A stretch of 64,000 nt of DNA, taken from assembly GCA_030386875.1 (NCBI GenBank), contig JASJYW010000026.1:10248246-10312245 (forward strand), read 5' to 3'. Both the position numbers and the translations under genes were made by a program. Positions 36,311-45,390 of the stretch are shown in pieces. Under the pieces are notes generated by a model, which saw nothing but the letters and a program-made list of their open reading frames with translations, had not been told where the DNA came from and ran no database searches. Each line of letters starts with the position of its first letter. The stretch's first letter is position 1. This stretch comes from Morinoia aosen (Eukaryota > Arthropoda > Malacostraca > Amphipoda > Talitridae).

Positions 36311-36889
36311 AGGGAGAAAAATTTACACGCTACTCAATGGAGAAGATGATGTGAGGGGTCCAGACCAACAACCTGGTTTGTCGACGAGATCTACGCATCT
36401 ACGCACCGTCATCTGCAACGAGAAGAACTACGAGATCTACGCATCGCCAAAATATTAAGTTAAGTGTACGCCGATAATGTTGCTTGCAAATTAAATAAGC
36501 ATGCGCTCAAATTAATGATCATACATCATCATTATAAAATTAATGAGTAGGAAGCTAAGCAGTAAGCGGTAAGCATTGCAAGCGCTGGTTCCGGGAAGTT
36601 GGAAGTTGAGCGGCGGAGCAGCCTAGGCATTGCGAAAGCGCAGTAAGCAAGCTGATTCTCGGGAATGAGAGAGCGAGCGTCTACGCGGAAACGTTGTGTG
36701 GAGAGGTAGTCCATTGTTCTCCATAACAATTGAAGGAAGTTGTTGCTATTGTTCTCGGCCATTGTTCTCCGGCATATAAGAGTAAGCTGGAGCGGCTTGC
36801 TCTGTTCAGTTGATGCCGACTTTCACGAGTTTGACTTCTTAACTTTGTGTGCTGGATTAGCCTTAGCCTGGTTTAAGTCCACTGAAAAT

Positions 36890-36895
36890 GTGAGT
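36890..36895 (+). promoter_or_regulatory. candidate splice donor, element 2 leader
   Basis: ACTGAAAAT|GTGAGTTAAA upstream of the gag ATG, identical in element 1. Paired with the acceptor at 43402-43415 it would remove gag-pol and join the leader to the 3' ORFs. No transcript evidence is available here. Confidence 0.4.
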
Positions 36896-37052
36896 TAAAA
36901 TTTTATTGTATGTAGAATATTATCATTTGCACGTAGAAAATCTTATTGTATGTAGAATATTATCATTTGCATGTAGAAAATTTTATTGTGTGTAGAACAT
37001 TCTTCTTTTAATGGAAATTGGAGGTTTATGAAGATAGGATTATTTTGTGCTT

Positions 37053-38522
37053 ATGTCAGGCAGTGACTCTGACGAATACGAGTATATAAGAACCATTCCC
37101 TACTTGACCAGCTTTGGTAGGTTGTCAGTCCCTGTTTTCAGATTACCTATTCCTCAAATACCTATCACCATGGCGACCACCACCGCTGTTACCCCTGTTA
37201 CGAGTGCAGTCGTTGCCACAAGCCCTGTGACTAGTACGGTTACCGCTGTGACGACTTCTATTGTCAGTCCGATACCTAGTGTTGTAATTGCTGGGCAGGA
37301 TCTACCGCAGTACAGAGGTAGAAAACGTAGAAATGACCCGGACTTCATAGAAAACAAATCACTAGAAACGCATATAAAAAATGTGAGAGCGTATTTCAAC
37401 ATGCTTTCAGACAATTCAGAAGAAGCCAAACTAAACTTATTGTTGCGAACTGCAGACAAGCGGGTAGGCGATTTCAATACGGTCGTAGCCTCCATAATCA
37501 GCGAAGGTTACGAGTTAAGTTTCGAAGAAGTCGTGCACCTGTTAGAAAATATCTACGTATCAAAAGGTGAAAGATCTTTGCACGCGGTCGCCTGTGATCT
37601 AAATAACGTACGCCTGAAAAGAAACGATGCATTAGCTAGCCAGTTCGTGGCTATCCTATCCAAAATCCGTAAATTTACCCACAGAATAATGACCAGCCCG
37701 GAGTGTTCGAACAGAGCCCACCCCTATGTAGTAAATTGTCCCGATCCTGTTGCCCTCGATAAGTATGTCGAGAATACTTTAGTTGTTGCGTTAGCTATGG
37801 CCATCATCAACCCTCTAGTAACAGAGGATTTTTCAAAAAAACTATTCAATAAACCCTTCAAATCGTCGGAAGAGCTCCTTCAGAGAATCGTGACTGTAAT
37901 TAGGAATTTTCCCGAGGATAAGCAAATATTAGCGACTCGATCTGAGAGATCTATGGAAATCTATTGTGCTGAGGATGATCATTCGTCCGAATCAAATTTC
38001 GAAGCTGCCTGTGATGAGGCCGAAGTGCATACAATGACAAGAGGCGGATTCCAAGGTAAAGGTAGGACGCGTAGGCCCTACTGGAGACCAAATTTCCCGA
38101 GACCAACTTTCCGTGCTAGACCTCACGTAAAATCTTTTTTTGGAGATCGTGAATTGGGGACTCTAGAAGTCCAGGCAGTAGAGACAGCCAACAACGCGAA
38201 GCGTTGCTCGAATTGTTACAATCATGCGTGTGTCTGTCAAGAACAAAGTGTGTCGGGAACCGTTGTGGCTAGGAAACCGACTGATTGGTACAAACCAGGT
38301 TCATCTCAGACAGCCACCGAGCATTCACTGCGTGATGTAGCTTGTTTTCGTTGTAATAAGTTAGGACACTACGCAAGAGATTGTAGGTCCAGAAGAGACT
38401 ATCTAAACAGACCAGGCAGACCGAATCGTGTCCGTGCGCGAGGACAGTATAAAACTCGTATGTCAGAAAAAGGCCAGGTAGAAACTTACCAAACTAACAG
38501 TGGCAATGATTTTTTAGCGTAA
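37053..38522 (+). CDS. gag: Gag structural polyprotein, element 2
   Basis: 489 aa, starting at ATG 37053 (MSGSDSDEYEY); a GTG six bases upstream is in frame but less likely. Gag builds the virus-like particle and packages the genomic RNA in the cytoplasm. Seen: a Thr/Val/Ser-rich segment (about residues 28-75), a helical capsid-like region from about 80 to 310 with EDFSKKLF, an Arg-rich segment (RGRTRRP-like), a pair of Cys doublets (CSNCYNHACVC), and a CX2CX4HX4C zinc knuckle at residues 431-444. No stop or frameshift interrupts it. It ends in GAT TTT TTA GCG TAA, which includes the frameshift heptamer. Compared with element 1 it is complete. It is called Gag from position, the zinc knuckle and linkage to pol; the capsid fold itself is inferred. 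Confidence 0.9.
   Translation: MSGSDSDEYEYIRTIPYLTSFGRLSVPVFRLPIPQIPITMATTTAVTPVTSAVVATSPVTSTVTAVTTSIVSPIPSVVIAGQDLPQYRGRKRRNDPDFIENKSLETHIKNVRAYFNMLSDNSEEAKLNLLLRTADKRVGDFNTVVASIISEGYELSFEEVVHLLENIYVSKGERSLHAVACDLNNVRLKRNDALASQFVAILSKIRKFTHRIMTSPECSNRAHPYVVNCPDPVALDKYVENTLVVALAMAIINPLVTEDFSKKLFNKPFKSSEELLQRIVTVIRNFPEDKQILATRSERSMEIYCAEDDHSSESNFEAACDEAEVHTMTRGGFQGKGRTRRPYWRPNFPRPTFRARPHVKSFFGDRELGTLEVQAVETANNAKRCSNCYNHACVCQEQSVSGTVVARKPTDWYKPGSSQTATEHSLRDVACFRCNKLGHYARDCRSRRDYLNRPGRPNRVRARGQYKTRMSEKGQVETYQTNSGNDFLA
38510..38516 (+). promoter_or_regulatory. -1 ribosomal frameshift site T TTT TTA, element 2
   Basis: The heptamer T TTT TTA is in phase with gag codons TTT TTA, followed by GCG TAA. 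The -1 frame is open from here through pol. The gag frame (37053, phase 0) and the pol frame (phase 2) differ by exactly -1. A downstream RNA structure is expected 5-9 bases later; I see only a weak stem candidate (GAGACG...CATCTC, about 38528-38543). Confidence 0.83.
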
Positions 38523-41500
38523 ACAGCAGAGACGATTTCATCTCCGATAGAAATAACGTCAATGGTAAAAATGAAACTACAATAACTAAGTATGACTCTA
38601 CGGCGACAAATCCCTGTGAACCCGAGGAGAATTCTGGTGCTAAAGATTCCCTCGTTAAAAATGTCGAGAGAGTTGATGTGTTAAACATGTCTGGAGGTTC
38701 CCTCGTTAAAAATGTTGAGATGGTAGATCCACTCATCAAGTGTCAAAATAGATATGAATCGCTGGGAGAGGCGGAATTAAGTGATGATCTGAACGCTCAT
38801 GGCACTAGTTTTGAAAGCCATTTAACGACGAACGTTTGTAAATACGAAGAAGATGAAGAAGTTGAAGTTACAGGACAAAATGAATTATTTGTAATACGAA
38901 AAAGTCATAAGCCCATGATTGTGCTTAGAAAAGATGCAGACCTGTGGAATGCATTGATTGATTCAGGATCAGAGAAGTGCCTAATCAGTTACCACAGAAT
39001 AAGTGAGATAAGTAATGACGTGAAGCCAAGTTCTCTGACTATAAAAGGCGTTAACGCTAAGAGTAATGTTGAGGGCGAGGTGGAGCTTGTCCTAAAGTTA
39101 AAAAACGGTGTAAGTCTAAAGACAAATGCTTTAATAATTAAAGATGGTATTTACAATTATGACGTCATTATTGGGCGTGATTTATTGGACAAGAACGCCG
39201 TTGTAGACTTAAAACAAAGATGTTTAATTATCAAAGACGAGAAAATCCCCTTTGCAGAGGTAAAACGACGAAAAAAGAGAAAGACAGAGTGTCTCAAGTA
39301 TTTAATAGAGAATACTGAGTGTCTCATGGCAGACACGCTTACGTCCAGAGCTAAGAAAAAAGTCCTAAATAAGCTAAGAGAGAAGAGGACGTGCATTGCT
39401 GAGAAAGCAAGTGAGGAAGTAAAAAGGGATGGTAAGAGAGAAAATCAGCCTGTTCGAGGCGTAGTTGCAGTTACCAATTCCCAAACAAGGCCAAGGCCGT
39501 TAAGAGTGCATACTCAAAGAATTGAAATTGCTCCTAATGTAATTTTGAAACATGTTGGACATGTTGGAAAGTGTAAAAATGGAGAATACATAATAAAGAA
39601 AGCCACTTTAAAAGAAGGCATTTGTGTCGCAGAAGCTATTGTGAGAGTTAACAATAGGAGAAAGATTCCGTTGTTGTTAATTAATAGCTCCGACAGAGCG
39701 ATTGTCTTACCAGAGAATGCAATTATAAGTACTTTAGAAAAAGTGGAGAAGGATCATGTTGAATCCGAAGTTTACTTGCCAGATGTACAAGGAGAATTAA
39801 AAAGAGGATTGAGTACTTTTGTGCAGGCAACGAGTGTTGTTCAGGACAGTCATTTAGATGTCGAGAAGAAGGACACTAATAGTAAATCTGTCGGGATCAC
39901 AGGAGTTGTCGACGAAGGGTACGTTTCTGATTCCAAAGAAGTAGCCCGTGGTCGGCGGAAATTAAATAACGATTATATCAAGTGTAACGATGACGAAATG
40001 AAGCCTGAATTGCTGAGTTTGTTGAATGAATTCAGAGACGTTATTACTATAGACAATGAATCGATCTCAGCTGCTGCAATTAAACCATACAAAATACGCT
40101 TGAAACCTAACGTGGATGTTGTAAATGTCCCTCCCTATCGTATTGCCCACCGTTACATGGAAGACTTGAAAGTCGTTAACGAAAAAATGTTAGACGACGG
40201 AATTATTAGACCATCGATTTCAGCTTATAATTCACCGATAATTGTAGTTCATAAGAAAGATGGAACTATACGTCCGGTAGTTGACTTTCGCAAAGTAAAT
40301 GAGGTAATTCATGAAGAATCATTCCCTCTGCCGAGAGTGGACGAGCTTCTCTATAGTTTAAATGGTCAAAAATATTTTTCGAAACTAGATCTTAGATCAG
40401 GATATCATAATATTACACTGACCGATGAGAGTAAAGAAATAACCGCATTTACAGTTGGTAGCAGAAAATACGAGTTCAACCGCTTACCATTCGGTTTAAA
40501 AACCTCACCTGCATATTTCCAGTCAGTAATGACGCAAACGCTATCTCCTGTTCTAGGCAAACTATCTTTCGTCTTTATGGATGACGTACTCATCTATTCA
40601 AAAGAAAAAAATCAGCATCTTGCCGATATAAAAGTTGTACTTGAACTATTAAGAAACGCTAGATTGTCAATCAAAACTGAAAAATGTGATTTTTTCAAAA
40701 CCGAGATTGAATACCTAGGACATTCCATTAGTGGAATGGGAACCAGAAGCACCGGTACTGACAAAGTAAAGAATTTAGAAATTCCAAAGAATGTTAAACA
40801 ACTACAGTCATTCCTAGGTCTAGTAAATTTCTTTCGTAGGTACATAAAAAATTTTGCGAGTATCGCAAGCCCGCTCTATAATCTTCTGAAGAAAAATGTT
40901 GAATTCATTTGGTCCAAGGATTGTCAAAATGCTTTTGAAAAATTAAAGGATGAACTATGTAACAATACAGTCTTGAGTCACCCAAACTTCGATCAAAAAT
41001 TTCATCTGTTTTGTGATGCATCGAATGTAGGCATAGGAGCTGTTTTACTCCAATCATCTACTGATAAAGTTCGAAACATGAGACCTGTCGCATTTTTCTC
41101 TAAAACGTTGAATTCCACTCAACGAAGATACTCAACTACGAAAAAGGAAATGTTCGCTATAGTTGAAGCGTTGAAGTACTTTAAATATCTTGTTTTAGGC
41201 TATGATCTAATCATTTACACCGATCATAAGCCTTTAGTTCCTTTATTTTCAAAGAAATTGCCTGAAGACAACACGCTCGCTAGATGGAGTATTTATGTGC
41301 AAGCTTTTGATGCCAAATTAAAGTATTTCTCTGGGAAAGCGAATAGTGCCGCCGATGCATTAAGTAGATTAAATCATGACAAAAATCCTTTAACAGAAAA
41401 AGAACTGTCAGAGTGTTCTGATTTAACCCCAGATGTAGAGACTTTTCCCGCTGTAACCAGGCAGCAAGCCGCTGCTGCGGGTAACAAATGTAACAAGCCA

Positions 41501-42229
41501 GTGACTGAGGAAGAGTTCGAGGAGACAATGCCAGGAAGTAAGGACGGACGAAACAACAACAGTACTGCTGAAAGCCCCAGACGTGAACCCAGTGACTTTA
41601 ATAGCAGACAGAAAACGAGCTTGTGCAGACTGGATAAAGTTAATACGACTACAGACCATTCAAGTATTAATATCGACTGGTCGTTAGACGAATTTAAACG
41701 TGAACAAGATAGTGATGCCTTTTGTTCTGAAATAAAGGACGCCCTAGAGAATGCAACAAAAGTTAATAATACTGACATGAATGAATTTCTGATTATGAAT
41801 GAAATTTTGTATAAAAGACGAAGAATTGACAACAGACCCAGCACCATTCTGACTATTGTGGTGCCATATACTCTGCTGCACAAGACAATTCTATTCATCC
41901 ATAATTTGTCCCATACAGATTTGAATCATACCTTGTTTAAGTTTAAATTAAAATATTTTCATCCGTACGAACGGACAATTACACGCAAAATTGTTGAATC
42001 TTGTGACATCTGTAAGATTCTCAAATCACGAATACCGACGCCGATTAAAATTCTAAATGCTCCAATTGGAACACAATGTTTTCAAACGGTCAGCATGGAC
42101 TTCTACGGTCCATTACCAATGACGGACAATGGTAACAAATATATTCTTGTATTTATCGACCTATTTTCACGTTTTGTTAAATTATATTCGACTAGTGACC
42201 GATGTACAGAGACTGTTACAGATTGTCTA

Positions 42230-42232
42230 TGA
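42230..42232 (+). other. nonsense codon 1 in integrase of element 2
   Basis: TGA after GATTGTCTA, where element 1 has TGG (Trp). It lies between the first and second catalytic Asp. Confidence 0.9.
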
Positions 42233-42322
42233 AATTTTTGCTGTTTGTTTGGTACCCCGGACGTGCTACTGTCCGACAATGCCCTGGAATTTAAATCATC
42301 TAATGTGAGAAATTTCACAAAA

Positions 42323-42325
42323 TGA
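42323..42325 (+). other. nonsense codon 2 in integrase of element 2
   Basis: TGA after AATTTCACAAAA, where element 1 has GGA (Gly). It lies between the second catalytic Asp and the Glu, in the same frame as the first stop (93 bases later). Confidence 0.9.
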
Positions 42326-43057
42326 CTTTCTATCCTAAAAAAGGAAGTTCTAGCTTATTCCCCTTTTTCAAACGGCATTGTTGAGCGATGTAATGGTAAA
42401 ATTCGACACCTGCTCAAGTTATATCTAAATTTTCTTACTCATAATGAGTGGGATAGATTGCTGGATATTGTAGAGAATTCGATTAATAATAGCTATAATG
42501 AAACTTTAGGAGATACACCCGCATACACGGTTTTCGGTAGAGATACGTGTGTTTATATCAGTTCTACTAATTTAGAAGACTTCAATGTTGCGACTACATA
42601 TGAAGATGTTCACAAACAAAAATTTACCGAGTCATCTATTGTAGTGAACAATATTAGAAATGCGATCATTAACGCCACAATTGAAAGAACTGCCTATAGA
42701 AATATGAAACGTCGCGATAAAAATTTAAAAGTGATGGACCGTGTACTAGTAAAAAATCATGCCAAAAAACACAAATTACAGCTAAATTTCTTAGGACCAG
42801 GTATCATTGAAAAGCTAGGTAAAAATTACGCAGATATTAAGATCGGTAACAAGATTATCCGATCGAACCTAAACTATGTGCTGCCTTTAGATAAGTTAAG
42901 AAGGTAAAATTGTCAACCTAGTTGGAGCTGTTCATTCCTTATATTCTGAAAACGCCATTCCATATATGTATTTCAATGGTATTTAGTTTGTAAGTTCGTT
43001 CAATGAGTTTCTAGCTTGTAAGAGTGTTCTACGAGTTTCTTTCTTAAGACTTTATGT

Positions 43058-43312
43058 ATGTCTTGCGTTAGGAAATATTGTGTTGCGCTAACACCTTCAG
43101 AAGAGATGTTGAGCTCAGGAAGTTGTCATACTGTTGTTGCGACATCAAGAGCTGTGCTCATCAAGCCGTCAGCTAGAGTTGATAAACTGAGCTGTAATCG
43201 TGGAGATGTCGACACGAGAGTGCGAGTGTGCAACCGCGAGAACTGCCTCGGATCTGCCGCAGATTGTTTGACAACAATGCTAGGCAGTGTAGTTGGAATG
43301 AAAGTGTCTTAA
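43058..43312 (+). CDS. weak candidate small Cys-rich ORF after pol, element 2
   Basis: An 84-codon ORF with ATG (MSCVRKYCV), 150 bp after the pol stop. It has several Cys and no membrane segment or signal peptide. The corresponding frame in element 1 keeps its phase over the whole length with one codon indel, but has a stop about halfway. Against coding: nearly all differences between the copies change the amino acid, which fits neutral drift. I do not recognise a family. It may be an upstream open frame or chance. Confidence 0.22.
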   Translation: MSCVRKYCVALTPSEEMLSSGSCHTVVATSRAVLIKPSARVDKLSCNRGDVDTRVRVCNRENCLGSAADCLTTMLGSVVGMKVS

Positions 43313-43401
43313 TGAGAATGTGTCTTAATGAGAATGAAGCGTTGCCTTATTATGAAACGACAATTGCTTACTTAAACTTGTGGCCATGCTAATATCCTGT
43401 A

Positions 43402-43415
43402 TCGTATCCTTTCAG
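43402..43415 (+). promoter_or_regulatory. candidate splice acceptor, element 2
   Basis: TCGTATCCTTTCAG, the counterpart of the stronger pyrimidine tract in element 1 (14678-14699). It lies about 340 bp before the MCTG ORF. Confidence 0.38.
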
Positions 43416-43530
43416 AATCCTTGGGCGACTCCTGAACAATTCCAGGACAGTGCACACTCCGATTTACAAGATACACATACACTTTGAACCTTCAATTAGT
43501 ACTTGGTAGCGTACTTATTTAACTTCAATA

Positions 43531-43617
<87 letters not shown>

Positions 43618-43636
43618 TAATCAATCAATCAATCAA
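43531..43636 (+). repeat. (AATC)n microsatellite in element 2
   Basis: About 26 units of AATC with one interruption (AATT near 43616). The stretch around it, about 43450-43650, has no counterpart in element 1, so it was inserted or expanded in this lineage. It splits the open frame that follows the acceptor in element 1. Confidence 0.95.
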
Positions 43637-43754
43637 AGTTTAATGCCATTGTAATAAGCAAATACTTGCTGTTCCACCCAAGGTTAGCGTTTAATACTAC
43701 AACGCTAGACTTCCACTTTCATTCACTGTTTATTCTGAACACGTTTAAATCCCG

Positions 43755-43976
43755 ATGTGCACCGGGGTAAATCAACTGTGGCAGCCGCAGGAAACAAAAA
43801 TAGTCTTCGGTATCAAGATACGAAAGGAAGTATTACAAGAAGCCTACTGCAACTTTCAAGTGTTCCTGAACCTCGAATCCCCGTTGCGTACTCGAATTCA
43901 AGTATTTGAATCTGGAGAACACGTCGAACTCGTGTTCATAATCAGAATTGCTGCATTCCCAACAAATATCCAGTGA
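43755..43976 (+). CDS. uncharacterised accessory ORF (MCTG type), element 2
   Basis: A 73-codon ORF starting MCTGVNQLWQPQE, homologous to 14325-14558 of element 1. The two share QLWQPQET, KEVLQEAYC, FLNL and SPLRTRI. Over the aligned part about a dozen differences are silent, and many others are conservative (D/E, I/V, Y/F), so the frame was probably coding. A one-base deletion near 43932 changes the last 15 or so residues compared with element 1 and removes the CIPC motif. No known domain, signal peptide or membrane segment is seen. It comes 119 bp before the next ORF, and both could be read from a spliced 3' mRNA. Function unknown. Confidence 0.48.
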   Translation: MCTGVNQLWQPQETKIVFGIKIRKEVLQEAYCNFQVFLNLESPLRTRIQVFESGEHVELVFIIRIAAFPTNIQ

Positions 43977-44094
43977 AGAATTACTTTTTCTACATCAACA
44001 TTTATAAAGTCATAATTTATTTATCACATTTAAGTGATTAAAATAAATCACAATTTTAATTCCCGCGCTGTTAGTAGCTTTTTGGCCTGCTAAG

Positions 44095-44409
44095 ATGGGC
44101 AACAAGGTGTCTAACCTTAATGTAGACACCATTCTAACGGCGATTAAAGCCAACAACGGTCAAATATCGGATGAGCTCATCCGACACACCGAGGAAACGA
44201 GAGTAGATCTCATTCCTGACCAGTTGAGCGACATAATGTTGCTTCTTTACACGATAATTACTATCATAATTACGGTAATGATTATTTACATAAAACGCGA
44301 CCTTAATAGAGTAACAGGTCGTCTAAGTGGCGAGGACGTCGCTTTGCGTCGAACCGCCTTAAAAGAAATCTGTAATAGTCCTAAACAAGTAATTGCAGTT
44401 TCACCTTAA
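44095..44409 (+). CDS. small membrane protein ORF, myristoylation-type start, element 2 only
   Basis: 104 aa with a good start context (AAGATGG). Seen: N terminus MGNKVSNL, which fits N-myristoylation (Gly2, small residue at 5, Ser6); a polar, partly acidic region at 8-45; one strongly hydrophobic segment at about 47-66 (MLLLYTIITIIITVMIIYI); then basic KRDLNR and a charged, probably helical tail with one Cys near 93. There is no cleavable signal peptide, and it is far too short for a classical env. Element 1 has unrelated sequence here. The layout (acylated N terminus, single membrane span, basic cluster after it) suggests a membrane-active or budding-related protein; fusion-associated small transmembrane proteins of reoviruses share this layout, but I see no sequence motif that proves kinship. 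It could also be a fragment of a longer gene. Confidence 0.5.
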   Translation: MGNKVSNLNVDTILTAIKANNGQISDELIRHTEETRVDLIPDQLSDIMLLLYTIITIIITVMIIYIKRDLNRVTGRLSGEDVALRRTALKEICNSPKQVIAVSP

Positions 44410-44687
44410 GCTCTGATTAAGATGGATCTGATTATCATATTCTTGGTTTTAATATCTCCCGAGGAGTAGAATCCTCCCATGTCTTAGATTACTACTATTT
44501 TATACGGAGATTTTTTCTATTATATACGGAATATGTTTTTATTGTCGTTAATTATAAACATTGATGTCGCGTTACTCGCCCTCTGCTAAGTTCATTTATT
44601 GTTTTAGATTGGTGGAATTGAATTAGCTATTGATTTTCCTTTTATTTCCTTTCAATCTTTAATTTAGTTGAATTGATATGTTAATTT

Positions 44688-44704
44688 AAATCGTAGGACG
44701 ATTT
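44688..44704. other. conserved perfect hairpin, element 2
   Basis: AAATCGT-AGG-ACGATTT, same as 14023-14039 of element 1. It marks the point where the two elements become alignable again in the 3' region. Confidence 0.55.
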
Positions 44705-45132
44705 GAAACCTATTCTACTTTTACCTTGCCAATTGTAGTAATGTAATGTATTGTTTGCGCATTTAAACATCTTTTCTATATTTTTATGTAACTTAGTCTT
44801 ATGATGGAGTTTTCCTTTTTATTTCCAATTGCATTGAAAATTCTGTTCTCGAACTATGTTAATATGTTAACCCTAAATAAAAATTATGTTCTCGATCTGA
44901 CGGTAGGTGTCCATTTTGTTCAAGAAAGTATACCTTATGGAAAGGATTTATTAAGTACGCGTTTTGATGTTTGATTTTGATATTTTGATATGTTAATAAA
45001 ATTGTGTGGTGTATCCATTTATATCCGAAATATCTGGAGTATCCAAGAATTCTAAGAATCAATTGATTAATACTTGATAATGAATGAACACATTGTTTGA
45101 GCTAAGTGCGTAGGGTGGTTATTTGGTTGATT

Positions 45133-45303
45133 ATGGGTAATAAATCTAGTATTGAATTGACACTAAAATATTATATTGACACTAAAAATAATGTTTAACA
45201 AGATGTAGGATTACCGTTGAAATTTGATTATGATGACAGCAAAGGCCATACATGTCTACCTCCGTTCATAATTCGGAAGCAATTTTGTCATCAGAATTAT
45301 TGA
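45133..45303 (+). pseudogene. degraded small ORF with MGNK start, element 2
   Basis: ATG at 45133 opens MGNKSSIEL, but TAA at 45196-45198 ends it after 21 codons; the frame then continues through DDSKGHTCLPPF to TGA at 45301-45303. Element 1 has a sense codon (TAC) at the stop position but no ATG. This is the second ORF in the element with an MGNK-x-S start (the other is at 44095). Function unknown. Confidence 0.4.
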
Positions 45304-45374
45304 TCGTCAAAGGATAATCAATGTGATTGATTTACGTTTTAAAAATATTTTTATTGTAATAAAAAATTTTTGTG

Positions 45375-45390
45375 CGTGGGGGGTCCTAGA
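45375..45390 (+). other. polypurine tract, element 2
   Basis: CGTGGGGGGTCCTAGA just before the 3' LTR, G6 at 45378-45383. It matches the G-rich tract of element 1, though the last seven bases are not purine-only. Confidence 0.68.

Larger units (their letters stand above)
36032..37052 (+). other. 5' leader of element 2
   Basis: About 1 kb before gag. It holds the primer site, tandem copies of a 16-base CTCTTCGAGAAAGAAA motif (36270-36310), a candidate splice donor (36890-36895), and short direct repeats around TTTTATTGTATGTAGAATAT (36900-36990). An open frame of about 99 codons (36159-36458) is shared with element 1 but begins at GTG with a stop directly upstream; it is not counted as a gene. 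Many upstream ATGs precede gag. Confidence 0.7.
38510..42907 (+). pseudogene. pol: pol polyprotein of element 2, two nonsense codons in integrase
   Basis: A 4,398-bp frame after the -1 shift, the same length as in element 1. Residue numbers count from the shift. Protease: DSGS at 151-154 and IIGRDLL. RT about 540-745, with KLDLRSGYHNI and FMDD at 689-692. RNase H about 830-955, with FCDASN (Asp 836) and YTDHKPL. Integrase: zinc ligands His1131, His1135, Cys1165, Cys1168; core Asp1197, Asp1256, Glu1292 (D-35-E spacing). Stops: codon 1241 at 42230-42232 (TGA where element 1 has TGG) and codon 1272 at 42323-42325 (TGA where element 1 has GGA). Both lie inside the catalytic core, so a full integrase cannot be made. 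Protease, RT and RNase H look intact. Replication could reach cDNA, but insertion would need integrase in trans. Confidence 0.94.
44410..45390 (+). other. 3' non-coding region of element 2
   Basis: AT-rich, about 1 kb. It contains the conserved hairpin (44688-44704), short TTTGATATTTTGATATG repeats (about 44968-44992), a degraded MGNK-type ORF and the polypurine tract. From about 44680 on it aligns with element 1; before that the two differ. No intact gene on either strand. Confidence 0.65.

Noticed and set aside
36159-36458. About 100-codon open frame in the leader, shared by both elements (also 20757-21077)
   Set aside because: It has no ATG in either copy, a stop lies directly upstream in element 2, and the leader is similar enough for openness to be shared by descent. 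A 9-base in-frame difference is intriguing but not enough.
42908-45390. A classical envelope gene downstream of pol
   Set aside because: No long ORF, signal peptide, furin-like site or large ectodomain is present. Only short ORFs are seen, listed separately.
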